DNA of 64,000 nt from Humulus lupulus (GCF_963169125.1 NC_084802.1:27781107-27845106), one strand, 5' to 3'; positions 31,672 through 44,577 are shown, numbered from the stretch's first letter. A program made the numbers and translations. The notes: a model not told the origin generated them from the letters alone.

Positions 31672-32112
31672 CCAGTTTCAGAAAGCATAATGGCCACCAT
31701 GAAACTTACCCAAAAGAAAAAAAAATACTAAGCTTACCCATAAAATGGAATCTCATGCTCAAATGTTGACTTTGGGTATTCCTTCTTCTTTGTTGAACAT
31801 TTCTTCTTCCTCTCCATTTTCGTCACTTGCAACTTAGAAGAACCACCACCTTCACAAACATGACTCATATGTTATACTCACTACCGCCACCAATACTGAA
31901 ATTGAATTTGTTTCCCTTACCCAATGCCCTATTTTTGCCTCCCTAAACATTCTTTGATAAGTTAAAATGCCTTAAAAACGATAGTCCTCGTTTCTAAAAT
32001 TGTCGCATCATCGACCAATTTCTTCATTTAAATCTCCATGAGCTATGCCACATCAGCATGGTAATTGCCACATTAGCATTCTGTGAGAAAAATTAGATGG
32101 AAGCCCCATGTG
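31672..32112. other. unassigned DNA between LTR remnants
   Basis: I see no gene, terminal repeat or known family here. It is AT-rich with a short run of A near 31720. Confidence 0.5.
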
Positions 32113-32497
32113 TTCACTGTTGACGTCGTTTTTCATCAACTTAGAAATAAAGAGCACTAAACACAAAATCAGAAAAATAAATAAGAAACACACGATTTTT
32201 TACATGGTTCAGCAGTTAAAATCTGCCTAGTCCACAAGTCGATATTATTCAACTATGGAATTCTCTCAAAGCTTTTAGAAAGAAATTCAGTAGAGTATTC
32301 CCAGTACCAATTTCAGTCCCTCTCCAAATGAATTTCTCCAGTCTATTTATAGACTGGTTTACAGGGTATCTCCCCTCACATTTCGGGAAGTTATCATTCA
32401 AATTTCAAATAAATACAATTAAAAGTGTATAAATATATGATACCCCCTGATATTTGGGATTTCTTAACAGATTACAAACAATCCCTAGATATATGGA

Positions 32498-34721
32498 TGT
32501 AACGCCTTGGTTACCCCATAACAGTTACGGTGAACCGGAAATTTGACTCGCTACCCGAGTCCTTTGGTTAAAAACATGCTCTAAGTGTTATTAACAGGTT
32601 AAGGTTGAAAACAATAAAAAGGAAAGGATATATTTCATTAAGTATATAAACTGCTCATGAGCTATTCAAAACATTTACAAGTTGTTTATAGTACAAAATG
32701 GTCATTACTGTTTCAAATTTACAAACCCGCCAACCTAAGTGGAAAAATAGGGTAAACCCCCTAGTTCCTCTGAGAACTCCTTGGCCGTGGTGGTCAAGCG
32801 GCCACATATGTACACATCACCACCTAAGCTCTCCACTTAAGGCTGAGTGAGCTTTTCTTTCCCTTTACCTGCACCACATAGCACCCATGAGCCAAGGCCC
32901 AGCAAGAAAACACAATATAGCATGATATAATATCAACAATGATCATAATAATCATTCAGGACTATCAGTCCAAAACAAATAGGTGACAGTCGCAAAAGTC
33001 ACTAAATTGGGAATAGCTCCCTTCAGCCTTGTGATGATAGGGTCACCGGGGCTTAACAGATAAGTGAACCTTTCATTAGTTTAAACAGGATAGGTGCATG
33101 GTGACTAGTCACCAACATAACCTTCCTCATGACCGTAGAGTCATAACCCTGGAACATCGTTCCCTAGCCATGTGACAAGCAGTCACCTGGGCCTTAGACC
33201 CTGGGTCTGAGTAACTAGTCTTAGACTAGCCAAGCGCTTATAAGTTCACCGACCTTAGGTTCGGTCCAGCATTAATGCCTTAGAGCCATTCAATGCTGAT
33301 ATCGATTAGATCTAATCTTCATTCGGCCCTGCGTTCAGGACACTTATGCTGTTTCTGACTCTTAGGTCAGTGTCCCTGACTAGTCAGTGTCATATACAAG
33401 TAAACAACATTCACTAGCATTTAATATGCAATCCATGTCCACATTTATCAATCAACATGCCTCAATGACAATCACGAATGTCACATATACACAAGGTGCA
33501 GTTTTCTTACCTCAGATTCGAGCTAGAATGAATAAAGGAACGACCTCAGAGAACGATCAACTTTTAGTCCTTTAGCAGTCACCTAGTCATAACCAAACAC
33601 GGGACATCATCAATAAAAAATGATCAACATAGGTTCCCAAACCAATATCTAGCCTCCGGGACATCAATCCAAACTAATCCAAGTAGTAGGAACAATCTCG
33701 AGGCCTAAAACTATGTTCCCGGGGTCAAAACACACAAACGGGCTCAACCCTACTCAAGGGCTGCGGCCCCCAGCCACCTCTAAAACAAGGGCCGCAGCGC
33801 CCAGCAAGGGCAAACTCAACCACCTGCTTCTTCGAGTTAAGGTCGCGGCGCCCAACCCAGAACACGCCCAAACTTGTCCTCCAACATCCCAAAGCCTCCA
33901 AAATCATGCCTAAACATTACCAAATCATCAAATCAAAGTTCCCAAGCTTCCCAATGGTCCAAAACCATCAAAACCCAAGGTTCAATCAAGCCAAAAACTC
34001 AACAGTTCACAAAATCCAATTCAAAGCTTAGAAACTCTAAAAACTCAAAACTTTAAACTTGGATTACCTTTGATTAGGTTGTTTCTCGTCAAATCCTTCG
34101 GTCAAGAAGCTTCTAATCTTTCCTAGGATCGCTATGCCTCAATCCTCGCTTGATTCCGACTCCTAGAACTCGAGATTTCTTCGAAAAGGCTTCGAACAGT
34201 AAAAATGAACTATGGGAAGAGAACGAGAAGTTTTCTAACGTACGTTCTATCTGACAAGCTACTTCAAGCTTAAGAAAACTCAAATAAAACCTAGTGCTCG
34301 GGGTCCCAAAAACCTCCTCGGGGACATTATAGTCAAAACTTTCAGAATCTCATCCTGATCTCAATAACTCCTAATTTATCATCAAATAAACATTCTTACT
34401 ACCCAATAATTGACCCCGTTATGACAAAACCGCTAATCCATTATATAGGGCCGTCTCATGCCGAATAGCTCGAATATATCTTCATAATAATGGATTCTCA
34501 TTGACAAATCACAATATGCACCCAAATATACAAATATACCCTTAACGGGCCAAATATCATAATATTCAAATGTGGACCCACATGCATGCATATAACATCA
34601 TATTATAATATAATTCACATAAACATGCATATTATCATTTAATGGCATAATTAAACAGTTATGGCCCTCCCGGCCTACTAATCCTGCCATTAAACCACAT
34701 CGGAGGATTCGGGGCATTACA
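32498..34721 (-). repeat. 3' LTR of C
   Basis: 2224 bp. In element orientation it runs from TGTAATGCCCCGAATCC to GGCGTTACA. It is shorter than its partner, partly through loss of GGGCCGCGGC-type motifs (compare 33750-33860 with 41020-41190). Confidence 0.93.
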
Positions 34722-34736
34722 ACTATCCCCTCCTTA
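34722..34736 (-). other. polypurine tract of C, overlapping the pol stop codon
   Basis: Reads TAAGGAGGGGATAGT. The TAA is the pol stop, so coding sequence abuts the plus-strand primer with no 3' untranslated spacer. Confidence 0.85.
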
Positions 34737-37700
34737 CAGAAATTTCGTCCTCGAAATGTACTTGAACAGCTCGGGATACTGACTTTGCATATCTGACTCC
34801 AGTTCCCAGGTCGCTTCCTTGACCTTGTTGTTCCTCCACAATACCTTAACCAAATGTATCGTCTTATTCCTGAGGACCTTATCTTTCCTGTCAAGTATCT
34901 GAACTGGCTGCTCCTCAAAGGAGAGATCTGGCTCAAGCTCCAGATCTTCATAACTCAGAATATGATTCACATCAGATACATACCTCCGAAGAGCTGATAC
35001 ATGGAACACATTATGCACGGCTGACAACGCCGGAGGCAAAGCTAATCTGTAAGCCACCAGACCAATCCTCTCCAGGATCTCAAATGGACCTATGAATCTG
35101 GGGCTCAACTAGCCCTTCTTCCCAAACCTTCTCACCCATTTCCATGGCGAGACTCTATGGAAGACATAGTCTCCCACTTGGAACTCCACGTTCCTGCGCT
35201 TGGGATCTGCATAGCTCTTCTGCCTACTCTGAGAAGTGAGCATCCAGGCTCTAATTTTCTCAATGGGCTCACTAGTCCTCTGAACTGCCTCAAGACCTAA
35301 GTATCTCCTTTCACCTATCGCATCCCAATGAATGGGAGATCTACACTTCCTACCATACAACATCTCATAAGGTGCAACTCCAATGGTAGACTGATAACTG
35401 TTATTGTAGGAGAATTCTTTCAAAGGCAGATACTTACTCCAAGATCCACCAAAGTCCAGTACACATGCTCTCAGCATGTCTTCTAATATCTAGACCGTCC
35501 TCTCAGATTGCCCATCTGTCTGAGGATAATAAGCTGTATTGAACTTCAACTGTGTCCCCATGGCTTTCTTCATACTTCCCCAGAACTTGGAAGTAAAAGT
35601 AGGGTCCCGATCTGACACGATCGATCTAGGCGCTCCATGGAGTCGCACGATCTCTCTCACATAGAGATCTGCATACTGGTAAACTATATAAGTAGTCTTC
35701 ACCGGCAGAAAGTGAGCTGACTTGGTGTAGCGATCCACTATCACCCAAATAGAATCTTGCTGACCAACAGTCCTGGGTAAGCCCACCACAAAATCCATTA
35801 TGATGTCTTCCCACTTCCACTCTGGGATATCCAGAGGCTGCAATAACCCTGCCGGCCTCTGATGCTCAGCCTTGACCTGTTGACATGTCAAGCACTTAGC
35901 CACATACTCAACTACATCTCTCTTCATCCGCGGCCACCAATACATCGATCTCACATCCTGATACATTTTTGTGGTGCCTGGATGCAAAGAGTAAGGTGTA
36001 GTATGAGATTCATCCAGAATCTCCCACCTCAAAGCAGTGTCTAACGGAACACATATCCGCCCTTTGTACCTCAGCAAGCCTAACTTAGACACTGTATAAT
36101 CTTTGGATGCTCTAGCCAGAACATCCTCTCTGATCTTGATCAGCTGTGGATCACTCAACTGACCCTCCTTAATTCTCTCCAACAACATAGACTGTAGCGT
36201 AATATTAGCCAACTAGCCCACCAACAACTCTATACCAGCTCTGGTCATATCATCTGCTAATTCTCTGGCTATCAGCCTCATACCATGAATCTTCCCCGGA
36301 CCCTTCTGGCTTAAAGCATCAGCTACCACGTTGGTTTTTCCTGGATGATACAGAATCTCACAATCATAATCTTTTACCAACTCCAGCCAACGCCTTTGTC
36401 TCATATTTAAATCTTTCTGAGTGAAGAAGTATTTTAGGCTCTTGTGGTCTGTATAGATCTCACACTTCTCTCCATAGAGATAATGCCTCCATATCTTTAA
36501 AGCAAAAACCACAGCTGCCAACTCTAAATCATGAGTAGGATATCTCTTTTCATACCCCTTCAGCTGACGAAAATCATAAGCAATTACCTTCTCTGATTGC
36601 ATCAAAACGCAGCCCAATCCCTAATGAGAAGAATCACAATAAATCACAAACTTCTCCTGATCTATCGGAAGACTCAAAATCGGAGCTGTAATCAATCTCT
36701 GCTTCAGTTCCTGGAAGCTGTTCTCACATTTACCTGACCACACAAATTTTTGGCTCTTGCATGTCAGCTCAGTCAATGCAGTAGCAATCTTTGAGAACCC
36801 TTCCACAAAACGCCTATAATAACCTGCTAATCGAAGGAAACTTCTAACCACAGAAGCATTCTTTGGCCTTGGCCAATCTTTGACCGCTTCAATCTTCACT
36901 GGATCTACCTTAATCCCCTCCTTACTGACAATGTGTCCAAGAAAGGATACCTGAGATAACCAGAACTCACATTTCTTAAACTTAGCAAACAATCTGTGTT
37001 CCCTCAGTCTTTGTAGAACCAACCTCAAATGCTGCTCATGTTCTGACTCTGACTGAGAATATACCAGAATATCATCGATGAAAACGATCACAAACTGGTC
37101 CAGATAATCCTTGAACACTTTGTTCATCAGATCCATAAACGCAGCAGGGGCATTAGTCAATCCAAATGACATAACTAGGAACTCATAATGCCCATACCTG
37201 GTACGAAAATAAGTCTTCGGTATATCTCCTTCCTTGACCCTCAACTGATGATAACCAGAACGAAGGTCGATCTTAGAGAATACCTTCTTACCTTGCAACT
37301 GATCAAACAGATCATCTATCCTTGGTAAAGGATACTTATTCTTAATTGTCAGCTTATTCAGTTCTCTGTAATCAATACGCATTCTCAGAGAACCATCCTT
37401 CTTCTTTACAAACAGAACTGGCGCACCCCAAGGTGAGAAACTAGGGTTGATAAAACCCAAATCTAACAGCTCTTGCAACTGTACTTTTAATTTTTTTAAC
37501 TCAACTGGGGCCATTCTGTAAGGCGCTCTAGACACTGGCTCCGTCCCTGGTGCCAGTTCTATACCGAACTCAATTTCTCTGTGCGGTGGCAACCCTGGCA
37601 AATCTTCTGAAAATACATCCAGAAATTCACAAACAAGTCTTGTCTCTTCTGGTCTCACTGGCATGACCTGAGTAGTATCAACCACACTGGCTAAGAATCC

Positions 37701-38170
37701 AATGCAACCTCCTTGCAATAAATCCCTAGCCCTCAATGCAGAAATCATAGGAATGTGAGGTCCATGCACAGCACCAACAAACACAAAAGGATCCTCACCT
37801 TCAAGCTCAAAGGTGACCATCTTCCTTCTGCAATCAATGGTTGCCCCATACTTTGCTAACCAATCCATACCCAGTATCATATCGAAGTCAGTCATAACAA
37901 ACTCTATTAAATCCACTGATAACTCTCTGCCCTCTACTGTCACTGGCAAAGATCTGACCCATCTCCTAGATACCACTAACTCTTCAGTGGGTAGCAAAGT
38001 TCCAAACCCCACAGCATAAAAATCACAAGGTCTACACAGTCTATCAATAATACTACTAGCAACAAAAGAATGTGTAGCACTAGAATCAATCAACACATTA
38101 TAAGGGGCTCCAGCACTAAGAAGCTGACAACTGAGGGAGAAGCCTCAGCTTCTGCTTGAGTCAATGTGAA
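34734..38170 (-). pseudogene. pol of chromovirus C, nearly complete with few stops
   Basis: Minus strand. Protease has [11 protein letters not shown], where the catalytic DSG has become DSS. RT has [19 protein letters not shown] and the FIDD motif ([12 protein letters not shown]). RNase H has [10 protein letters not shown] and VADALSQ. Integrase has HPGTTKMYQDV, CLTCQQ, then a D,D,E core (MDFVVGLP, VSDRDPTF, TDGQSERTV). The chromodomain ([30 protein letters not shown]) ends at TAA 34734. Stops lie near 36618, 36213, 35487 and 35106, all TAG. A 7-bp deletion relative to A1 near 38132 shifts frame between gag and protease. The element was probably active not long before these hits. Confidence 0.92.
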
Positions 38171-38173
38171 CAC

Positions 38174-39322
38174 TCAAGCTGGGGCCGAGCTGTCCGCCTT
38201 TCTGGGTTCTTCTTTTCTTGCCTTAGGGCAATCCTTTTTAAGATGACCCACTGCTCCACATGAGAAGCAGGCCTTTGCCCTACACTCTCCCAAGTGATGT
38301 CTCTTGCACCTAGGGTACTCAGGATAAGACTTCCAGACTTCACTACCACTTGGACGACCCATAGAAATACCACGAGGCCGCCTATCAGGACCTGGAACTG
38401 GGAAGGTGTCAAGAACCTTCCTCTTCTGATCACTGGGGCCTCCACCCCTACCTGAACCCACAAATGGAGGAACTGTCCTCCTGAAATCCTTTCTGGCTGC
38501 ACTATCACACCAGATCCTGTTCTCTGCACTCTCAGCTGTGAGTGCCTTCTCAACCACCTGTGCATAGGTAGTAACCCCAGCCACAGTGGTGATACGTACA
38601 TCATGGGCTAATCTGGGTTGTAGCCCCTGCAAAAATATCTCTCTCCTGGTCCCATCAGTGGGCACCAACTCCATGGCAAACTTTGCCAAACGATCAAACT
38701 TCAAGTCATACTCAGTGACTGATAAGTTCCCCTGAAGTAGCCTAATGAACTCATCGGCCTTTGCCGCCCTGATAGCATCATTATAATATTTTTCATTAAA
38801 CAAAGTTTGAAACTCTTCCCAAGTCAGAGCATTAACATTCTTGGTCTGGGTAATCACTTCCCACCAAATCCGGGCATCCTCCCTAAACATATAAGTGGCA
38901 CAGGCCACCCTCTCATTACCAGATACCCTCATAAAGTCAAGGATAATGGTAATCATACTCCTCCACTGCTCTGCTTTGGCAGGATCTGCACTGCCCTTAA
39001 ATACTGGAGCTTGTTGCTTCCTGAACCTTTCATAGAGAGGCTCCCGCTCATTTCCAACCTTAGGCAGCTGTCTAGTTGCTGGCACCGACACAGGAGGTGC
39101 CTCTGATACACTGGCCACTGCAAGCACTTGCTGTTGTTTCAGGAGACGAAGCTCTTCTCCCTGTCTTAATATTGTAGCCTGCAGATCACTCACTATATGT
39201 TGCCAGTTTACAGGAGCTGGCTGTGGAATCTGTGACTGGTCATTTTCTTGACCCTGGCTATTATTATTATTCTGGCCCTGATCACTCTGGCCAGCTGAAG
39301 TATCTGTCTGCCCTGGATTCAT
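38174..39322 (-). CDS. Gag of chromovirus C
   Basis: A 382-residue ORF from ATG 39322 (MNPGQTDTSAGQ), chosen because A1 starts at the matching ATG. A Gln/Asn-rich N-terminus is followed by a short Leu-rich helix (LRLLKQQQVL). The capsid-like retrotransposon gag domain follows (AEQWRSMITIILDFMRV, ARIWWEVI, FNEKYYNDAIR, LSVTEYDLKFDRLAKF). A basic linker leads to a CCHC knuckle (CFSCGAVGHLKKDC). It would form virus-like particles and bind element RNA. It ends at TGA 38174, where A1 has a sense codon. The N-terminal and core parts have no stops, unlike the A1 copy. Confidence 0.9.
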   Translation of the reverse strand: MNPGQTDTSAGQSDQGQNNNNSQGQENDQSQIPQPAPVNWQHIVSDLQATILRQGEELRLLKQQQVLAVASVSEAPPVSVPATRQLPKVGNEREPLYERFRKQQAPVFKGSADPAKAEQWRSMITIILDFMRVSGNERVACATYMFREDARIWWEVITQTKNVNALTWEEFQTLFNEKYYNDAIRAAKADEFIRLLQGNLSVTEYDLKFDRLAKFAMELVPTDGTRREIFLQGLQPRLAHDVRITTVAGVTTYAQVVEKALTAESAENRIWCDSAARKDFRRTVPPFVGSGRGGGPSDQKRKVLDTFPVPGPDRRPRGISMGRPSGSEVWKSYPEYPRCKRHHLGECRAKACFSCGAVGHLKKDCPKARKEEPRKADSSAPA

Positions 39323-39751
39323 TCTTATCTGATACCTTGCTGAAATATTGATCAATACGGACAGTCAGGTAGTAATAACTAAACCTCTTGCCGCCTTACG
39401 GTCCAAGAACAAGCAGCCAATTATCACATTCCACAGTCATACAATATATACAGGCAGATACATGTTTATAGCATTTAGCACTCAGCATGTATCACATAAT
39501 AATTCACAATCAATCATACTTATAAGTATCTTCCAGCAATCTCAGTACTAATTAGCACACTCTTGTTGAGGACATAATAATTCAAGGCATAGGTTTAACA
39601 TGGTGTCTCATGCATACAGGTAAAGCATATATACCACATTTATGCAGTTATACATATAACTACATAAATAGTTATCAAACCATGAGTCGAGCTTGACTTC
39701 AGTGATGTGTGTACATGTCCAGCTGGTCTGCAAGAACCCTAACCTTGGCAT

Positions 39752-39763
39752 GCTTAGATACCA
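39752..39763 (-). other. primer binding site of C (tRNA-iMet type)
   Basis: TGGTATCTAAGC, three bases inside the 5' LTR. It matches ten of twelve bases of the usual initiator tRNA-Met site. Confidence 0.75.
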
Positions 39764-42713
39764 AGTTGTAACACCCTAGTTACCCCAGAACAGTTACGGT
39801 GAACCAGAAATTTGACCCGCTACCCGAGTCCTTTGGTTAAAAACGTGCTCTAAGTGTTATTAACAGGTTAAGGTTGAAAACAATAAAAAGGAAAGGATAT
39901 ATTTCATTAAGTATATAAACTGCTCGTGAGTTATTCAAAACATTTACAAGTTGTTTATAGTACAAAATGGTCATTATTGTTTCAAATTTACAAACCCGCT
40001 GACCTAAGCGGCAAAATAGGGTAAACCCCCCAGTTCCTCTGAGAACTCCTTGGCCGTGGTGGTCAAGCAGCCGCATATGTACACATCACCACCTAAGCTC
40101 TCCATTTAAGGCTGAGTGAGCTTTTCTTTCCCTTTACCTGCACCACATAGCACCCATGAGCCAAGGCCCAGCAAGAAAACACAATATAGCATGATATAAT
40201 ATCAACAATGATCATAATAATCATTCAGGACTATTAGTCCAAAACAAATAGGTGACAGTCGCAAAAGTCACTAAATTGGGAATAGCTCTCTTCATCCTTG
40301 TGACGATAGGGTCACCGGGGCTTAACAGATAAGTGAACCTTTCATTAGTTTAAACAGGATAGGTGCATGGTGACTGGTCACCAACATAACCTTCCTCATG
40401 ACCGTAGAGTCATAACCCTGGAACATCGTTCCCTAGCCATGTGACAAGCGGTCACCTGGGCCTTAGGCCCTGGCTCTGAGTAACTAGTCTTAGACTAGCC
40501 AAGCACTTATGAGTTCATCGACCTTAGGGTCGGTCCAGCATTAATGCCTTAGAGCCATTCAATGCTGATATCGATTAGATCTAATCTTCATTCGGCCCTG
40601 CGTTCAGGACGCTTATGCCGTTTCTGACTCTTAGGTCAGTGTCCCTGACTAGTCAGTGTCATATACAAGTAAACAACATTCACTAGCATTTAATATGTAA
40701 TCCATGTCCACATTTATCAATCAACATGCCTCAATGACAATCACGCATGTCACATATACACAGGGTGCAGTTTTCTTACCTCAGATTCGAGCTAGAATGA
40801 ATAAAGGAACGACCTCAGAGAACGATCAACTTTTAGTCCTTTAGCAGTCACCTAGTCATAACCAAACACAGGACATCATCAATAAAAAATGATCAACATA
40901 GGTTCCTGAACCAATATCTAGCCTCCGGGACATCAATCCAAACTAATCCAAGTAGTAGGAACAATCTCGAGGCCTAAAACTATGTTCCCGGGGTCAAAAC
41001 ACACAAACGAGCTCAACCCTACTCAAGGGTTGCGGCCCTGGCACCTTGGGCTGCGGCCCCCAGCCAACTCTGAAACAAGGGTCGCGGCGCCCTACATCAA
41101 GGGCCGCGGCGCCCAGCAAGGGCAAACTCAGCCACCTGCTTCTTCGAGCTAGGGCCCCGACACCCCAAGAACAGGGCCGCGGTGCCTAACCCATAACACG
41201 CCCAAACTTGTCCTCCAACATCCCAAAGCCTCCAAAATCATGCCTAAACATTACCAAATCATCAAATCAAAGTTCCTAAGCTTTCCAATGGTCCAAAACC
41301 ATCAAAATCCAAGGTTCAATCAAGCCAAAAACTCAACGATTCACAAAATCCAATTCAAAGCTTAGAAACTCTAAAAACTCAAAACTTTAAACTTAGATTA
41401 CCTTTGATTAGGTTGTTTCTCATCAAATCCTTTGGTCAAGAAGCTTCTAATATTTCCTAGGATCGCTATGCCTCAATCCTCGCTTGATTCCAACTCCTAG
41501 AACTCGAGATTTCTTCGAAAAGGCTTCAAACAGTAAAAATGAACTACGGGAAGAGAACGAGAAGTTTTCTAATGTACGTTCTATCTGAAAAGCTACTTCA
41601 AGCTTAAGTAACCTCAAATAAAACCTAGTGCTCAGGGTCCCAAAAACCTCCCCGGGGACATTATAGTCAAAACTTCCAGAATCTCATCCTGATCTCAATA
41701 ACTCCCAATTTATCATCAAATAAACATTCTTACTACCCAATAATTGACCCCGTTATGACAAAATCGCTAATCCATTATATAGGACCGTCTCATGCTGAAT
41801 AGCTCGAATATATCTGTTGCGAAATTTATATGCTATGCAAGTGCACACAGTCGCAATTCGTAATAAAAATGGTAAAAACCAAGTATCGTCCTCAAGGACT
41901 GAATTATCAATTACCAATCAATTAATCCTTTAATTCTATTTGATGAAATAATTATCAGAGATTTTAAACTAAGAAAAATACTAACGAAGCGCAATGAAGA
42001 ATTAAACAAATTAACAAAGAAAATACAATTAGGACAATTATGATCCTCTATTTTTCCACCCTGTTATTTCCTAATGCAAGCATCTATATCCCCTTCTCCC
42101 TATTCAAGAATAAGTTGCAACAACAATTCATAATCTGGTCAAGTCTTATGAAATTCAATCTAAATGACAACTTCCAATATTTCTATGGTAAGTTGAATCA
42201 TGTAGAAGGCATTAGCCACGCAACTCAGAAAATAGGCAAATAATCTAGATACTTTCGTTCTAAATTAAATTTGCATCCAAACAATCAAAGCATATCAAAT
42301 TTCACTTTTCAGATTTCAATTTGATTCATAAAATAGCAATTAGAGGTGATCAATCAATAATCGCACAATTAACATAGATTGCAAGGAATTGAAAGAGATG
42401 AAGAAGAATATCAATTTTGCATTAAACCATAACAAGGGTTTCTAAAAGATTCACATAAAAGCCCTAAAAGAGAATTTAGCCTATGATATTCATTCTAGCC
42501 ATATAATAGTTCAATTACAAACATGAAAATTAACAGAAAAAGATGAAAAACTCAGGGACGAATCCTCCAATATGGTGTTCTTACTCCAGCCGTTGTTATC
42601 TGTTCAGACCTACTTCAGTCGCACCCTATGTTTCTCCAAAAATCCCTACCAAATTCCAAGTGAAAGGACCAAATTGCCCATCAAAAAATGATCAAATCTG
42701 TGAAAATCGCGTC

Positions 42714-42830
42714 TCTAGCGCTGTAGCGCTACTTCTGGAGCGCTGTAGCGCTATTAACAGTGACAAAATACCTCAAAATCTGGTGCACTAGCGCTGTAGC
42801 GCTCTTATTACGGCGCTGTAGCGCTAAAGT
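42714..42830. repeat. AGCGCTGTAGCGCT motif cluster
   Basis: Four near-copies of (A)GCGCTGTAGCGCT, spaced irregularly over about 115 bp. Each is a pair of the self-complementary hexamer AGCGCT (one copy begins GGCGCT). Confidence 0.9.
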
Positions 42831-42878
42831 CAGAATCGACAAAACTCGGTTCGAACAGCGTGCAGCGTCAGCTTATCG

Positions 42879-43438
42879 TAGGGGTGAGCATCTAAACCGA
42901 CAAACCGCGGTGACCGACCGCACCGCACCATATTACACCGCAAACCGCGGTGTCAAAAATGTAATGGTTCGGTATGGTTTGTATTTTAGCTAAACCGCGT
43001 GGTGCGGTGCGGTGCGCGGTTTGGCGGTGTGAAATTTTGGTTTGCACCGCACCGCTCCGCATACTTACAAATATATTAAAAAAAATAAACTTTACATATA
43101 TACCATTTTTTATAGTTACCCAATATGGGAGACTTGTATATTTTTTTTGTGTTTCACTAAACTTAATTGATAACTTGTGATGTTGTTTAGAACTTATTAA
43201 TGATTTGTTATGAACTAAGGATTTAGTATTTTTTAAAAAATTTAAATTTTGTTATGGCATATTTTTTAACACAGACCGTGGAAAACCGCCCAAACCACAC
43301 CGCAAAAAATGGTTTGGTTTGGTCGGTTTGGTGCAACCAAATCACACCGCATGGTGTGTTCTAGTTACTAAACCGCACTTGTGGCGTGGTGTATTAAAAA
43401 GCGTTCAAACCGCCCAAACCACACCGTGCTCACCCCTA
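42879..43438. mobile_element. hAT-type MITE
   Basis: 560 bp with 12-bp terminal inverted repeats, TAGGGGTGAGCA and TGCTCACCCCTA, and a perfect 8-bp duplication GCTTATCG (42871-42878; 43439-43446). The interior is rich in CCGCACCGC and GGTTTGG motifs near both ends and AT-rich in the centre. There is no coding region. Confidence 0.93.
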
Positions 43439-44577
43439 GCTTATCGTATTTTGATCATAACGCCTTCGCTATAACTCCGAATTGAATGATTCAAAAAGAT
43501 ATGGAAAGCTAAGAGAAATATATACAACTTCTATTTCTAGAAGTATTTCCAGAAAGTGAATATATCATGGTAAAAATGCGGCTTGAAGTTTCAGACTTGC
43601 GTTATAGAGCATAAATGACGTGTGTTGAGCATCTTCAATGTATTATTTTTCACACATAATGTCTTGAAACTCCACAATCAACACAAAATCCATCGTATTT
43701 ATCATATTTAACATGTTTCTTCTCATTTCACTCCATATTATGTAATTGACCATTAAAACCTGAAACAAAAAGAAAACAAGCATAAATCTGCACTAAACAA
43801 TCCTAAATAACTAAAAACACAACTTAAAACGATCTCTAAAACAAACCTAAAATGAACCTAACAATATCTCCATAATAATGGATTCTCATTCACAAATCAC
43901 AATATGCACCCAAATATACAAATATACCCTTAACGGACCAAATTATCAAAATATCATAATATTCAAATGTGGACCCATATGCATGCATATAACATCATAT
44001 TATAATATAATTCACATAAACATGCATATTATCATTTAATGGCATAATTAAACAGTTATGGCCCTCCCGGCCTACTAATCATGCCATTAAACCACATCGG
44101 AGTATTCGGGGCATTACAATGGATTTTCAAACAGTAACCGTATTCACACTAAATTATCGATCTCGAACATTTGACTTACATATCTTTAGGATCGACAAAC
44201 CATCACGAGCTCGCTACCTCGGCTTGTCATGGTCTTAACAAGTGACTTTATCGAGATCGTCTTCTCCGAGCTCGCAATGCTCAGGCTCGAACCTTCTCGA
44301 CTGATGCTAATAAAAATAGACCAGGAAAATTAGACAAGTGTTGAACCCTTGTCATTGTAGCTTAGAGCTTGACTTGTAACTTCGAAACATCTTCGGGACC
44401 ACATGGTTCCGAGCTCACCAATTACGACGTCGTCAGTTTAATATTGAGCGATACTGTCAAACTCAATTCTCATTAATGCTGATCACATGACTAATTTGCT
44501 TATTTCGAGCTTACACTTTACGAGCCTGTCTTTCGAGACCATAATTTTTATTCTCGAAATTTTGGTGTAACATTCAC

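Larger units (their letters stand above)
41815..43863 (-). mobile_element. solo LTR J (Athila/Ogre-like style) in the C 5' LTR
   Basis: 2049 bp from TGTTGCGAAATT to AACCTAACA on the plus strand, with a perfect ATATC duplication (41810-41814; 43864-43868). The segments GCAAGTGCACACAGTCGC, AAGTATCGTCCTCAAGGA and the mirrored TGTTAGGTTC end resemble LTRs of non-chromoviral gypsy elements such as Athila/Ogre. No gag or pol is present. It holds an AGCGCT motif cluster and a hAT-type MITE. Confidence 0.8.
32498..44118 (-). mobile_element. chromovirus C (Ty3/gypsy, Tekay/Del type), structurally complete
   Basis: Both LTRs, primer site, gag, pol and polypurine tract are present on the minus strand, flanked by a perfect ATGGA target duplication (32493-32497; 44119-44123). 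The 5' LTR (right) is enlarged by nested solo LTR J. Gag is open; pol has a small deletion and a few stops, mostly TAG. The C-terminal chromodomain, long LTRs and tRNA-iMet-type primer site fit the Tekay/Del clade; the clade is inference. Confidence 0.94.
39767..44118 (-). repeat. 5' LTR of C, interrupted by solo LTR J
   Basis: Without J and its target copy this LTR is about 2.3 kb and matches the 3' LTR along its length, with scattered substitutions and small indels. It is bounded by the primer site on the left and by the ATGGA target copy on the right. Confidence 0.93.
32118..44572 (-). mobile_element. solo LTR E (Tat-type), split by element C
   Basis: The pieces are 32118-32497 and 44119-44572, about 829 bp in total after removing C and its duplication. 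On the plus strand it begins TGTTGACGTCG and ends GGTGTAACA. The flanks are identical, TTCAC at 32113-32117 and 44573-44577. It shares the GGTTCAGCAGTTAAA and CTGCCTAGTCCAC block with solo LTR F and the TGTTGAC...TAACA ends of T2-type LTRs. Confidence 0.9.

Noticed and set aside
42714..42830. CRISPR-like array of AGCGCTGTAGCGCT repeats
   Set aside because: Units are too short and irregularly spaced, spacers are not uniform, and the context is a plant LTR.
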